From the NCBI GenBank assembly GCA_035633755.1, contig DASQEH010000080.1, positions 31,781-95,780 of the forward strand: DNA of 64,000 bases, written 5' to 3'. The notes under the pieces are model-generated. The model had not been told where the DNA came from and ran no database searches. It saw only the letters and a program-made list of their open reading frames with translations. A program made the position numbers and the translations under genes. This document shows positions 35,425-44,328 of this stretch, piece by piece; within the stretch, counting starts at the first letter, position 1, and each line of letters begins with the position of its first letter. This stretch comes from DASQEH01 sp035633755 (GTDB taxonomy: Bacteria > Actinomycetota > Actinomycetes > Propionibacteriales > Nocardioidaceae).

Positions 35425-36123
35425 TCACGGACCGTTGAGTGGCGACTTCTCGCCGCCGGTGGAGCCCGAGCCGATGCGCGCAAAGGTAAGGCCGACCATC
35501 CGCGCCACCACCATCGCGATGTACAGCACTCCGGCGAGCTGTTCGATCATCAGGACTGAACGTGCGAAGGGCTTGATGGGCACGACGTCGCTCAGGCCGG
35601 TGCTGGACAAGGTGGTGAAGCTGAGGAACAACAGCTCCATCCAGCTCCGAGTCCCCTCCGGGTCCACCGCGGCGGTGAAGCTTCCCGGACTGACTTCTTG
35701 CACGATGACGTACGTGTAGGCGAACCCCCACGCCACCAACGTGAAGGTGGCGCCTACCGCCCACAGCTCGTCGGTCGTGACGACATGGTCAGCGAACATG
35801 TACCGGATCAAGGCGATGGCCGCATAGAAGTACAGCAGCGATTCAAAGCCGGCACTCCAGGTCGTCAGCCAGGCTGCCGGCGAGAAGATCTGCGCGATCA
35901 GGAGCACCACGGCGGGGACCGCGAGTAGGAGACTCACCCACGTGACCGACGATGTGCGGCGCACGGCAAGGACCGCGAGGGCCAGTACTGCGATGCCGAC
36001 GACGGAGAATGCCGCCCGCCCCGGCCTCGTGCCCTCCATGAACGGGTATGCCAGCAGCCCACCAAGTTGAACGAACAGCAGAGCGGCCGACGGCGTGTCC
36101 TTCAACCGGGCGATCCACGACAT
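35425..36123 (-). CDS. Ion_trans_2-type channel protein with altered selectivity filter
   Basis: This 232-residue membrane protein has four or more N-terminal hydrophobic segments and then a pore region like two-TM potassium channels (pore helix LFLSFTTLSS, then a last helix near MIEQLAGVLYIAMVVARMVG). Where a potassium channel has TVGYGD, this protein reads STGLSD, lacking the GYG backbone signature. It may conduct differently or not at all. The ATG at 36123 follows a TAGTCT hexamer seven bases upstream; a GTG at 36129 is an alternative. It is divergent from the zincin gene. Confidence 0.78.
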   Translation of the reverse strand: MSWIARLKDTPSAALLFVQLGGLLAYPFMEGTRPGRAAFSVVGIAVLALAVLAVRRTSSVTWVSLLLAVPAVVLLIAQIFSPAAWLTTWSAGFESLLYFYAAIALIRYMFADHVVTTDELWAVGATFTLVAWGFAYTYVIVQEVSPGSFTAAVDPEGTRSWMELLFLSFTTLSSTGLSDVVPIKPFARSVLMIEQLAGVLYIAMVVARMVGLTFARIGSGSTGGEKSPLNGP

Positions 36124-36130
36124 AGCCACG

Positions 36131-36136
36131 AGACTA
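36131..36136 (-). promoter_or_regulatory. leaderless -10 of the channel gene
   Basis: TAGTCT on the minus strand is followed by seven bases and then the ATG at 36123. Confidence 0.5.
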
Positions 36137-36174
36137 ACTACCGTGGGCGATCCGTGAAGGGCGGCGAGAGTAAC

Positions 36175-36180
36175 TACCCT
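36175..36180 (+). promoter_or_regulatory. leaderless -10 of the zincin gene
   Basis: TACCCT is followed by six bases and then the ATG at 36187. It lies 38 bases from the divergent channel-gene hexamer, so the two promoters share one short region. Confidence 0.6.
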
Positions 36181-36186
36181 GGGGCC

Positions 36187-36534
36187 ATGGTCGACATCGA
36201 GCCGGTGGACTTCGAGGAGCTGGTGGCCGACGCCCTCGACTCGTTGCCGCCGGACCTCGCGGCACTCATGGACAACGTGGCCGTCTTCGTGGAGGAGGAG
36301 TCACCGGACGGCCGGCGGTTGCTTGGTCTGTACGAGGGTGTCCCGCTGACCGAACGCACGTCGTCGTACCTGCTTGTCGTCCCCGACCGCATCACGATCT
36401 ACCGCAGACCCATCCTCGCCTTGTGTGCCGACCGCGACGAGGTCCGTCATCAGGTGCAGGTCACGGTCGCACACGAGGTCGCTCACCACTTCGGCATCGA
36501 CGACGACCGGCTCGACGAACTCGGGTATGCCTGA
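36187..36534 (+). CDS. small zincin-like metallopeptidase family protein
   Basis: This 115-residue protein of the bacterial zincin-like family carries the zinc-binding motif HEVAHHFGIDD near residue 98 with the catalytic Glu. The N-terminal half includes VAVFVEEESPDG and LGLYEGVPLTERTSSY, both usual in this family. No signal peptide is present, so it acts in the cytoplasm. Its substrate is unknown. The start is a TACCCT-N6-ATG leaderless element. The phosphatase gene follows after 33 bases. Confidence 0.88.
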   Translation: MVDIEPVDFEELVADALDSLPPDLAALMDNVAVFVEEESPDGRRLLGLYEGVPLTERTSSYLLVVPDRITIYRRPILALCADRDEVRHQVQVTVAHEVAHHFGIDDDRLDELGYA

Positions 36535-36567
36535 CCCGCCCCTGCGCGGCAGTGTATGAAGGAACGT

Positions 36568-38223
36568 ATGACGCCCGATCCGCTGCTGCTTGGTCCCCTC
36601 GTGCGCTACGTGGACCAGACCAATGCCAGCGTCTGGGTCAAGACCAGGGACGGGTCGCACGTCACCGTCCACCTCGCCGGTCAGAAGTGGACCGCCCCGA
36701 CGTTCATGGTGCATGGGCACCACTTTGCGCTCGTCGAGCTCGACGGGCTCGAGCCGGGGAGCATCAACGACTACACAGTCGACATCGACGGGGTGCAGGT
36801 GTGGCCTCAGGCGGACAGCCGGTTTCCGCCGAGCCGGATCGCCACCATGGAGCCCGGCCACAAGCTGCGGATGGCATTCGGTTCGTGCCGCAAGAGCGCC
36901 CCCCACGATGAGAAGAACACCCGCAAGTACGGCATCGACGCGATGCGTGCCTACGCCTTGCACATGATGTCCAGCGACGAGAAGTGGCCGGATCTCATCC
37001 TGTTCCTGGGCGACCAGGTCTATGCGGACGAGACGTCAGACGAGATGCGCGCCTTCATCGACGCTCGTCGCGATATGAACGAGCCGCCCGGCAAGGAGCT
37101 CAAGGACTTCGAGGAGTACTCCTACCTCTACCACCTGGCCTGGACGGACCCCACCAACCGCTGGCTCCTCTCAACGTTGCCAAGCGCGATGATCTTCGAC
37201 GACCATGACATTCGCGACGACTGGAACACCTCGGCGGACTGGCGAGCCCAGATGCACGCGAAGCCCTGGTGGCACGAGCGCATCAAGGCAGGCTTGTCCT
37301 CCTACTGGGTGTATCAGCATCTCGGGAACATGAGCCCGGAGGATCGAGCCGAAGACGAGCTCTGGACCCAGGTGAGAGCGCGGCAGGAGGCGGGGGACGA
37401 CAGCGATCTCGGCCCCGTGCTCGACGAGTTCGCGTCGCGGGTCGACAGAGAGCCACACACATATCGATGGAGCTACAGTCGCGACGTCGGCGGCTGTCGG
37501 CTGATCGTCGTCGACTCCCGAGCGGCTCGCGTGCTGACGCCCGATGCGCGAGAGATGCTCGACGACGAGGAGATCGCGTGGCTCGACAAGCGCATGCAAG
37601 GCGACGTCGACCACATCTTCATCGGGACGTCTCTGCCGTATCTGTTGTCTCCCGGGTTGCACAACCTGGAAGCCTGGAACGAGGCGGTGTCGCAGGGAGC
37701 TTGGGGAGGCCTGGCGAGCCGCGTGAGTGAGCGTGTACGGCAGTCGATGGACATGGAGCACTGGGCAGCGTTCCAGAACACCTTCCGCCAGGTGGCCGAC
37801 ATGGCGTGCGAAGTCATCGACGGCAGGCGCGGAGAGGCGCCTGCGACGGTCACCTTCCTCTCCGGAGATGTGCACAACTCTTACGTGGCTCAAGTAGAGC
37901 GGGAAGGAGCCCGGGGCCGCATCCTTCAAGCCGTGTGCTCGCCCATCCGGAACCCACTTCCCGCGATCGTGCAGAAGGGCCAGGCTGCGTTCGCGACAGA
38001 GGGCGGGGCTCGCTTCGGGCGCGCGCTCGCACGCTCAGTGCGCCTCCCAGACCCTCCCTACACCTGGAAGATCGTCAAGGGACCCTGGTTCGACAACAAC
38101 CTGGCCACGCTCGAGACACAGGGTCGGCGGCTGTCGATGTGGTGGGAGCAGGGCGTTCCCAGCGAGAGCGCGGCCGACGAGTGCCAGCTCAACCTGGTAA
38201 GCGAGTATCACATTGACGACTAG
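36568..38223 (+). CDS. PhoD-like alkaline phosphatase/phosphodiesterase
   Basis: This 551-residue PhoD-family metallophosphatase has a fibronectin-like N-terminal domain of about 100 residues and then the catalytic domain. The metal motifs are MAFGSCRKSA, FLGDQVYADE, IFDDHDIRDDWN and SGDVHNSYVAQV in the usual order. Unlike exported PhoD enzymes it has no Tat or Sec signal, so it is probably cytoplasmic. The ATG at 36568 has GAAGGA four bases upstream; an ATG at 36556 is possible. Confidence 0.88.
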   Translation: MTPDPLLLGPLVRYVDQTNASVWVKTRDGSHVTVHLAGQKWTAPTFMVHGHHFALVELDGLEPGSINDYTVDIDGVQVWPQADSRFPPSRIATMEPGHKLRMAFGSCRKSAPHDEKNTRKYGIDAMRAYALHMMSSDEKWPDLILFLGDQVYADETSDEMRAFIDARRDMNEPPGKELKDFEEYSYLYHLAWTDPTNRWLLSTLPSAMIFDDHDIRDDWNTSADWRAQMHAKPWWHERIKAGLSSYWVYQHLGNMSPEDRAEDELWTQVRARQEAGDDSDLGPVLDEFASRVDREPHTYRWSYSRDVGGCRLIVVDSRAARVLTPDAREMLDDEEIAWLDKRMQGDVDHIFIGTSLPYLLSPGLHNLEAWNEAVSQGAWGGLASRVSERVRQSMDMEHWAAFQNTFRQVADMACEVIDGRRGEAPATVTFLSGDVHNSYVAQVEREGARGRILQAVCSPIRNPLPAIVQKGQAAFATEGGARFGRALARSVRLPDPPYTWKIVKGPWFDNNLATLETQGRRLSMWWEQGVPSESAADECQLNLVSEYHIDD

Positions 38224-38414
38224 CAGGGTCGGGTAGGCCGACGCCGACGGACGGGGTGTGCTTGGCCCCTTCCCGCTAGCGATCTGCTTGGCTGCGACAC
38301 CGGCGCCTCGGATGTGCGAGCCGGACGGCTAGGTCAAACGATTGTGGGTACCCCGGTGGTATACAGCCGTAACGCGCTGTAGTGGCGCTTCGTTAATGAC
38401 GCAAGGGCCGCCCA

Positions 38415-40946
38415 GTGGGGGAAGCCTGGGACTTCGGAGGGCAGCGGACGGTGCCGAGACGGGACGTGGGTCCGACCGGACCCTCGGCTGAGCCACAACA
38501 ACGCCAGCGACCACTCGACTCGCTGGCGACAGCTGTGCTGTCTGAGCATCACAAGCTGCTGGTGGACAACACCGACAGCGGGCTCTTGCTCTGCGATGCA
38601 GACGGCATGATCGTCTCCGCCAACCCTGCCGCTGAGCGACTGCTTGGCGTAGCTCTCGACGATATCCGGGGACGTGCGAGCACGGATGCCCGATGGGCGA
38701 TGGTGGACGAGCACGGACTACTGATGCGTCCCGAGGACGCGCCTGTGTCGCGCGTCCTGGCGACCGGTGCCTCCGTTCGACGCGCGACTCTCGGCGTCTT
38801 CCGACCCACCCGAGATGGCGACGGGACCTACGTCTGGATCGAGGCCAGCTGCGAGCCGCTGTATCGATCGGCCGACGACAGACCGTACGCGGTCGTTGCC
38901 TCCTTGAAGGACGTCACTCAGCGGCGCCAGGCGGAGCTCGCGCTTCGCGAGTCGGAGGCGCGATACCGACTGCTCGCGGACAACAGCAGCGATGTGATCA
39001 CGCGCACGTCGCGTCGCGGGGTCATTACCTGGGTCTCACCGTCGGTACGCCGCCTCATGGGCTACTCGCCCCAGGGGCTCGTGGGGGCGCCGTCCGCGGC
39101 GCTGATCCACCCAGAGGACTTGCCTCGGGCCGTGCAGGCTTTCAGGGCACTGTTCGAGGCAGAGAATGACAGCGACGAGATGGTGACGATGCGCCTGCGT
39201 CGACGTGGCGGGGCCTACATCGACGTCGAGGTGGCCATGCACGCGGTGCGGTCCGCCTCGGGAGTGGTCACCGAGATCCAGTCCAGTGTTCGCGACATCA
39301 GCGCCCGGGTGGCTGCCGAGAACGCTCGCCGGTCCGCCGAGGAGGTGTTCAGGCTTGCGCTCGAGCATGCCCCGATCGGGATGGCAGTCATCGGACTCGA
39401 CGGGCGCTGGATCACCGTGAACGAAGCGATGCCGCGGATCACCGGACATTCCGCGGCTGAGCTCCGCCGCCTGTCCATGCTCGACCTGGTACAGCCCGAC
39501 GACCGCGAGGTCGTGAGCTCGACGATGTCGGCGATGATCGACGGGCGCATGCAGACGTCGGTTTCATCGGTCCGGATGACCACCCGCGATGGGGGCGTGG
39601 TGTGGACCGAGCGCAGTACCACGTTGGTCCGCGACACCGGCGGTTCTCCCAGCTACTTCGTCCTTCAGATCGTGGACATCTCGGATCGAATGAGGGTGCA
39701 GGAGCAGCTGGCCCGGCGGGCCACGACGGACCCGTTGACGGGCCTACCGAATCGGTCCGTATTGCAGGACCGCCTGAAGCAGGCACTCGTGCGCACCCAA
39801 CGCGACCAGAGCCAGGTCGGGCTGATCTTCATCGACCTGGACCGTTTCAAGGTGCTGAACGATGTGTTCGGCCACGACGCGGGTGACGAAGTGCTGCGTC
39901 AGGTCGCCTCCCGACTGGAGTCGACGCGCCATGACGACGACATCGCCGTTCGGTTGGGCGGCGACGAGTTCGTGGTCCTTTGCGAGGACCAGCACGACCT
40001 CCCAACGTTTCGGGCTCAAGCCGACCAGCTTTTCGCCGCGCTCAACAAGCCTTATCCACTGCCGCATGGTGAGGTCAGCATCTCGTGCAGCCTGGGTCTC
40101 ACCGTGGGGAGCGGTCCCGACGCGACAACGTTGATGCAGCAAGCCGACGCCGCGATGTATCGCTCCAAAGAGGACGGGCGTGCTCGAATCAGTGTGTTCA
40201 ACGAGGCCGCTGAGCCGAGTGCCGACGACGCAACGCTCGAGCAGGAGCTCACTGTGGCACTCGAGCGCAACGAGCTGCGCATCCACTACCAGCCCGTGCG
40301 GCGGTTGAGCGACGGCAGCATCAGCGCTCGCGAGGCACTCGTTCGATGGCAGCACCCGAGCCGAGGGTTGTTGCCGCCATCGGCGTTCATTGCGGTGGCC
40401 GACCAGAGCCGGCTCATCACGGACATCGGAAGCTGGATGCTCGCCCAAGCTTGCCGCGACGCCGTGGGCTGGGCTGACGACGCGGTCGTGTCGGTGAACA
40501 TCTCCGCCCGCCACTTGGCGCAGCCCGACTTCGCCGACACCGTCGAGCAGGCGCTGGGAGCGGCAGGGCTCGAGGCAAGCCGTCTGCAGATCGAGATGAC
40601 GGAGACGTCCATCCTGCAGGCTTCCTCGTCCACACTGAGGTCGACGGCCAGGATCACCAGTCTTGGCGTCGCCTTGGCACTGGACGACTTCGGCACGGGT
40701 TACGGCAGCATCACCACGCTTCAGCGGCTGCCCATCAGCACCTTGAAACTCGACAGCTGCTTCGTGGAGCGGTTGCCCGACGACCGGGAAGCCTGCGCGA
40801 TGGTCTCGGCCCTGCTGCGAATGTGCAGCGGCTTGGGCCTGGAGGCGGTCGCCGAGGGCGTCGAAACAGCCGCTCAGGCGACCTGGTTGCGTGAGCAGGA
40901 GTGTCCGCTGGCCCAGGGGTACTACCTCGGCCGTCCCGAGGCCTGA
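38415..40946 (+). CDS. triple PAS-GGDEF-EAL cyclic-di-GMP enzyme
   Basis: This 843-residue cytoplasmic signalling protein has three PAS domains at roughly 40-160, 175-300 and 310-425, then GGDEF (about 430-590) and EAL (about 605-840). The cyclase signature RLGGDEFVV is intact. The EAL domain keeps EALVRW, SVNISARHL, EMTETSIL, DDFGTGYGS, LKLDSC and AEGVET, so both synthesis and breakdown of c-di-GMP are possible. No cofactor-binding residue in the PAS domains could be identified. The GTG start at 38415 is the least certain part. Confidence 0.93.
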   Translation: MGEAWDFGGQRTVPRRDVGPTGPSAEPQQRQRPLDSLATAVLSEHHKLLVDNTDSGLLLCDADGMIVSANPAAERLLGVALDDIRGRASTDARWAMVDEHGLLMRPEDAPVSRVLATGASVRRATLGVFRPTRDGDGTYVWIEASCEPLYRSADDRPYAVVASLKDVTQRRQAELALRESEARYRLLADNSSDVITRTSRRGVITWVSPSVRRLMGYSPQGLVGAPSAALIHPEDLPRAVQAFRALFEAENDSDEMVTMRLRRRGGAYIDVEVAMHAVRSASGVVTEIQSSVRDISARVAAENARRSAEEVFRLALEHAPIGMAVIGLDGRWITVNEAMPRITGHSAAELRRLSMLDLVQPDDREVVSSTMSAMIDGRMQTSVSSVRMTTRDGGVVWTERSTTLVRDTGGSPSYFVLQIVDISDRMRVQEQLARRATTDPLTGLPNRSVLQDRLKQALVRTQRDQSQVGLIFIDLDRFKVLNDVFGHDAGDEVLRQVASRLESTRHDDDIAVRLGGDEFVVLCEDQHDLPTFRAQADQLFAALNKPYPLPHGEVSISCSLGLTVGSGPDATTLMQQADAAMYRSKEDGRARISVFNEAAEPSADDATLEQELTVALERNELRIHYQPVRRLSDGSISAREALVRWQHPSRGLLPPSAFIAVADQSRLITDIGSWMLAQACRDAVGWADDAVVSVNISARHLAQPDFADTVEQALGAAGLEASRLQIEMTETSILQASSSTLRSTARITSLGVALALDDFGTGYGSITTLQRLPISTLKLDSCFVERLPDDREACAMVSALLRMCSGLGLEAVAEGVETAAQATWLREQECPLAQGYYLGRPEA

Positions 40947-40960
40947 CAAGACTCAAAGGG

Positions 40961-40995
40961 CGCACGAGGACCGGTCACATCTGGAGGCTCGTGCG
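40961..40995. terminator. inverted repeat between convergent genes
   Basis: CGCACGAG at 40961-40968 and CTCGTGCG at 40988-40995 form a perfect 8-bp stem with a 19-base loop. It is 15 bases after the GGDEF-EAL gene and before the convergent membrane protein gene. Confidence 0.45.
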
Positions 40996-41089
40996 TCGAA
41001 GCGGAGCGGTAGCCCGCAGAGCTTGCGATATCGAAACAGCGAGCCAGGCGGCACCTTTCAAGGTCGCCCGGCCGGGGAATGCGTGAGGG

Positions 41090-41956
41090 CTATCTCGTCA
41101 GCTCGACTTGAGCGACGACGCCCACGTCCGGCTTGTCACGACCGAGATCGACGGTGTAGCCCTTGGCGGACTCTGAGCCGCAGGCTGCATACGTGCCATT
41201 CTCAGGACCGCAGTTGACGTCCGACACCACCATGTCCCGCAGGTGAAGGGTGCTTTGGATGCCGCGCGGGCGCGTCACTACCAGCGGCGTCAGAAGTGCC
41301 GGGGCGCTGCCCGCGGATTGCGTCGCGGACGACTCCACCACGCCAGAGGCCGCGTAGACGATGTCGATCTGGCTCGCGCCTACTGGAAGATCCACGGTGA
41401 CGACTGCTCCGGTCTCGAGCGACCGAGGTAGGACCTCAATCAGCTCCGAGCTCGTGCCGTACGTGCTTCCAGTCAGGGCCATCACCTGTGCGGCCTCCGG
41501 GCGCAACGGAACCGTCAGATCAAGCAGAATCTGGAGGTTGTCGACGTGCGGACTGAAGTCGCCGGCGTCAGCGGTGTGCGACGTGGAGGGGACCTTGAGC
41601 CGCAGACGTGATACGGGCGCCGTGAACTCGATGTGCTGCAACCCTGTGAGCACCTGATCCGGCCCGAAGGCGACGTGTGAGGTGAGTACACCTTGGCCTG
41701 CGCTGACTGGCACGTTGCTCGCCGGTGTGCCACCAGCCTTGGTCGCGCCGGCGGACGCACCTGAGCCTGAGCCGCCTTGTGTAGACCGAACGAGAAGCAG
41801 GCCGCCAGCGACGAGAAGCGACAAGACGACCAGACTGGCAACAACGATCAGGCCAGCGGACGGTCGATGCTCTTGAGTCGGTGGATAGATGAGCGTGTCC
41901 TCGGGAGGTGGTGCGTCCCAAGAAGGCCCAGGTGCCGCCGGCGGTTCCGGTGACAT
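41090..41956 (-). CDS. membrane-anchored protein of unknown function
   Basis: This 288-residue protein has a Pro-rich cytoplasmic N-terminus (MSPEPPAAPGPSWDAPPP), one transmembrane helix at about residues 35-57 and a large outer domain of 230 residues rich in beta strands. Two cysteines (NCGPENG and YAACGSE) near the C-terminus may form a disulfide. I do not recognise the family. AGGAGGT lies just before the ATG at 41956. It is convergent with the GGDEF-EAL gene. Confidence 0.78.
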   Translation of the reverse strand: MSPEPPAAPGPSWDAPPPEDTLIYPPTQEHRPSAGLIVVASLVVLSLLVAGGLLLVRSTQGGSGSGASAGATKAGGTPASNVPVSAGQGVLTSHVAFGPDQVLTGLQHIEFTAPVSRLRLKVPSTSHTADAGDFSPHVDNLQILLDLTVPLRPEAAQVMALTGSTYGTSSELIEVLPRSLETGAVVTVDLPVGASQIDIVYAASGVVESSATQSAGSAPALLTPLVVTRPRGIQSTLHLRDMVVSDVNCGPENGTYAACGSESAKGYTVDLGRDKPDVGVVAQVELTR

Positions 41957-42283
41957 GACACCTCCTGACGCCCTGTGATAGCCGTTGTCATGAGGACCAC
42001 GGAAGTGCAGTCTATGCGACAAATCGGAAATCTACCCGTGACGATCGATGCCCCTGGGCCCTCGGAGTCAACGCTTTACGAATAGCCCATGACGCTGAGC
42101 GTCATAGCTGCTGTCTTACCATTCCGGGTCGCGGCTACCTGGGCGTTCCCCGACCATCCGGAGGTGGCAAGGTACGTGACCTCAGCCATGGTGGCCGCCC
42201 GTATGACGTGCCATGGTGACGGAGTGTCTGTCGGTGACATTGTGGCAGCCATGGGACCGCGACCAACGGAGGTGGGGAGCTGC
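41957..42283. other. long intergenic region before the agmatinase-like gene
   Basis: This 327-base divergent stretch holds a 17-base dyad (listed separately) and GGAGGTGGGG before the agmatinase-like ATG. An in-frame extension of that gene to 42089 is open but does not look like the family N-terminus. I see no other gene. Confidence 0.5.
42089..42105. promoter_or_regulatory. perfect 17-base dyad, candidate operator
   Basis: ATGACGCT and AGCGTCAT flank a single G, giving a perfect inverted repeat 179 bases before the agmatinase-like start. It follows the AT-rich TTTACGAATAG. It looks like a binding site for a dimeric regulator; none is encoded nearby. Confidence 0.4.
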
Positions 42284-43309
42284 ATGACCCGATACGGCGC
42301 TCAGTTCGGCCCTGACATCACATTCCTCGGCGTTCCCCCGTGTGACCTCGCCGACCCCGACAGCATGCGCGACGCAGATGTCGTCATCGTCGGCGCACCG
42401 TTCGACGGCGGCACCTCGCACCGGCCCGGCACTCGTTTCGGGCCGATGGCGATACGGATGACGGACTATCTGCCTCATGACGGGTCGAGGCCGAGCCTCG
42501 CTCTGCGCACGGACGGCCTGGTCGACTTGCGCGTCGTCGATGCAGGCGACGTCGAGATGCCGCCGGGCGACATCGAGACGGCCCTAGGAGCACTGGAGTC
42601 GGCTGTCGAGACAGTAGCCCGTGCCGGCGCTCTCCCCCTCGTACTCGGTGGCGACCACTCGATTGCCTTCGCCGACGCGAAGGGCGTCGCGAATGTGCTC
42701 GGACACGGGCGGGTATCGATGATTCACTTCGACGCGCACGCTGACACGGGAGACATCGAGTTCGGGTCGCTCTGGGGACATGGGCAGCCGATGCGCCGGC
42801 TCATCGAGAGTGGCGCGCTGCGTGGTGACCGCTTCCTTCAGATCGGGCTGCGGGGCTACTGGCCACCACCCGAAACGCTGGACTGGATGGCTGCCCAGGC
42901 GATGCGTTCCTACGAGATGACCGAGATCGGACACCGGGGCCTGGAGGCCTGCCTCACCGAGGCGTTCGGGATCGCCACCGATGAGTGCGACGGCGTCTTC
43001 TTGTCCGTCGACATCGACGTCTGCGACCCCGGCCACGCCCCCGGGACGGGGACTCCCGAACCAGGAGGGCTTTCCGCGCGCGAGCTGCTGGACGCCGTAC
43101 GCCGAGTATGCCTGGAGCTACCGGTCGTCGGCGTGGATGTCGTCGAGGTCAGCCCGCCGTACGACCACGCCGATATCACGGCGGCTCTGGCCAACCGGGT
43201 CGTGCTCGAGTCGTTGAGCGCCATCGCTCGCCGTCGGCGAGACGCTGCCACTGGCGGCGTGTGGGATCCGGGACTGCCACTGCTCGCAGACCGTCCGACG
43301 ACTGAATGA
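42284..43309 (+). CDS. agmatinase/ureohydrolase family enzyme
   Basis: This 341-residue ureohydrolase needs two manganese ions and hydrolyses a guanidino group to urea. The metal motifs are LGGDHSIAFAD near residue 122, HFDAHADTGD near residue 148 and SVDIDVCDPGHAPGTGTPEP near residue 240. Agmatine, guanidinobutyrate or guanidinopropionate are all possible substrates. The ATG at 42284 has GGAGGT about ten bases upstream. The final codons lie in the first unit of a degenerate triple repeat. Confidence 0.88.
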   Translation: MTRYGAQFGPDITFLGVPPCDLADPDSMRDADVVIVGAPFDGGTSHRPGTRFGPMAIRMTDYLPHDGSRPSLALRTDGLVDLRVVDAGDVEMPPGDIETALGALESAVETVARAGALPLVLGGDHSIAFADAKGVANVLGHGRVSMIHFDAHADTGDIEFGSLWGHGQPMRRLIESGALRGDRFLQIGLRGYWPPPETLDWMAAQAMRSYEMTEIGHRGLEACLTEAFGIATDECDGVFLSVDIDVCDPGHAPGTGTPEPGGLSARELLDAVRRVCLELPVVGVDVVEVSPPYDHADITAALANRVVLESLSAIARRRRDAATGGVWDPGLPLLADRPTTE

Positions 43310-43433
43310 GTCAGCGGCCGAACTAGGATCGGGGACTGCCGCTGCATGGATCGTCCGCCGACTGAGTGATCAGCAGCAAACCTAGGATCCGAAACTGTGT
43401 GGACCGTCCGACGACTGGCTGGGTCAGACTTGG
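43261..43433. repeat. three degenerate tandem copies of a ~60-base unit
   Basis: Units at about 43261-43322, 43323-43381 and 43382-43433 share GGATC, GGGACTG or AAACTG and then ACCGTCCGACGACTG-like cores. The first includes the agmatinase stop codon and the third reaches the 3' end of the convergent SDR gene. This looks like an old triplication that has diverged. Confidence 0.7.
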
Positions 43434-44218
43434 CGCCACTGCGCGCCGGCGGCGTCGTGACCGTGGGCGGCCATGCTCGTGAGGCCACCGTCAACCACGA
43501 TCGACGTCGACGTGACATAGGACGCACGCGGTGACGCCAGGAAGGCGATGACGGAGGCAACTTCGTTGACGTGGCCCGGTCTGCCAAGCGGGTTGCCGGG
43601 CCGGTCCTCGTGGTACGCCGCGGACTCGTCCTGACCGGTCATCGGCGTCGAGATCTCGCCGGGCGCGACGGAGACCACCGTGATCGCGTGCTCGGCGAGT
43701 TCAAGCGCCAGCACCTTGGTCAGCATGCCCAGCCCCGCCTTGGCTGCGCAGTAGGCCGCTGCCCCGAGCCGGGGGACGTGCTCGTGCACGCTCGTCACGT
43801 TGATGATGCGCCCGCCACTGCCGGCGTCGATCAACGTACGCGCGGCGCGCTGCGCGCACAGGAACGGGCCGTCGAGATCTGTGGCCAGGACCTGTCGCCA
43901 CCGCTCGTACGGCGTGGACATGACAGGCTCGCTTTGTCCGGTGCCTGCGTTGTTCACCAAGACACCCAGGCCTCCGAGGTGCCCGATCAGCTCGTCAATC
44001 GGAGCCGCGGCTTGCTCCGAGGCCAGGTCCTGGTGGGCGACGAAGCACTTACTCCCGCGACGCTCCACCTCCTCCTGCGTGCCGAGGGCCCCATCGTGGT
44101 CGGTGTTGTACGTGATGCCGACGTCGAAGCCCTCCGACGCCAGCAGCAAGGCTGTCGCCCTGCCCATGCCGGAGTCGGCACCTGTCACAATCGCGAGCCT
44201 CGGGTAAGCGCCACTCAT
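43424..44218 (-). CDS. SDR family oxidoreductase
   Basis: This is a 264-residue classical short-chain dehydrogenase. The cofactor motif TGADSGMG is near residue 13, NNAG near residue 90, and the active-site YCAAK near residue 157 with the Ser in NVTSVHEH. The length is normal and no signal is present. The substrate is unknown. CTGAGGAGAG precedes the ATG. It is convergent with the agmatinase-like gene and divergent from the epimerase gene. Confidence 0.9.
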   Translation of the reverse strand: MSGAYPRLAIVTGADSGMGRATALLLASEGFDVGITYNTDHDGALGTQEEVERRGSKCFVAHQDLASEQAAAPIDELIGHLGGLGVLVNNAGTGQSEPVMSTPYERWRQVLATDLDGPFLCAQRAARTLIDAGSGGRIINVTSVHEHVPRLGAAAYCAAKAGLGMLTKVLALELAEHAITVVSVAPGEISTPMTGQDESAAYHEDRPGNPLGRPGHVNEVASVIAFLASPRASYVTSTSIVVDGGLTSMAAHGHDAAGAQWRQV

Positions 44219-44328
44219 CGACTCTCCTCAGGTAGGGGTAGATCCGGCTCGTACCCCGGCTGATTGGCCGCAAACCAGCCGTTTGTTGCCCGTGTTTGCG
44301 GCCGGAACTAGACGGGTATCACCCCGAG

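Noticed and set aside
42089..42283. N-terminal extension of the agmatinase-like protein
   Set aside because: Not family-like, and it starts inside a perfect dyad; the ATG at 42284 has a ribosome-binding site.
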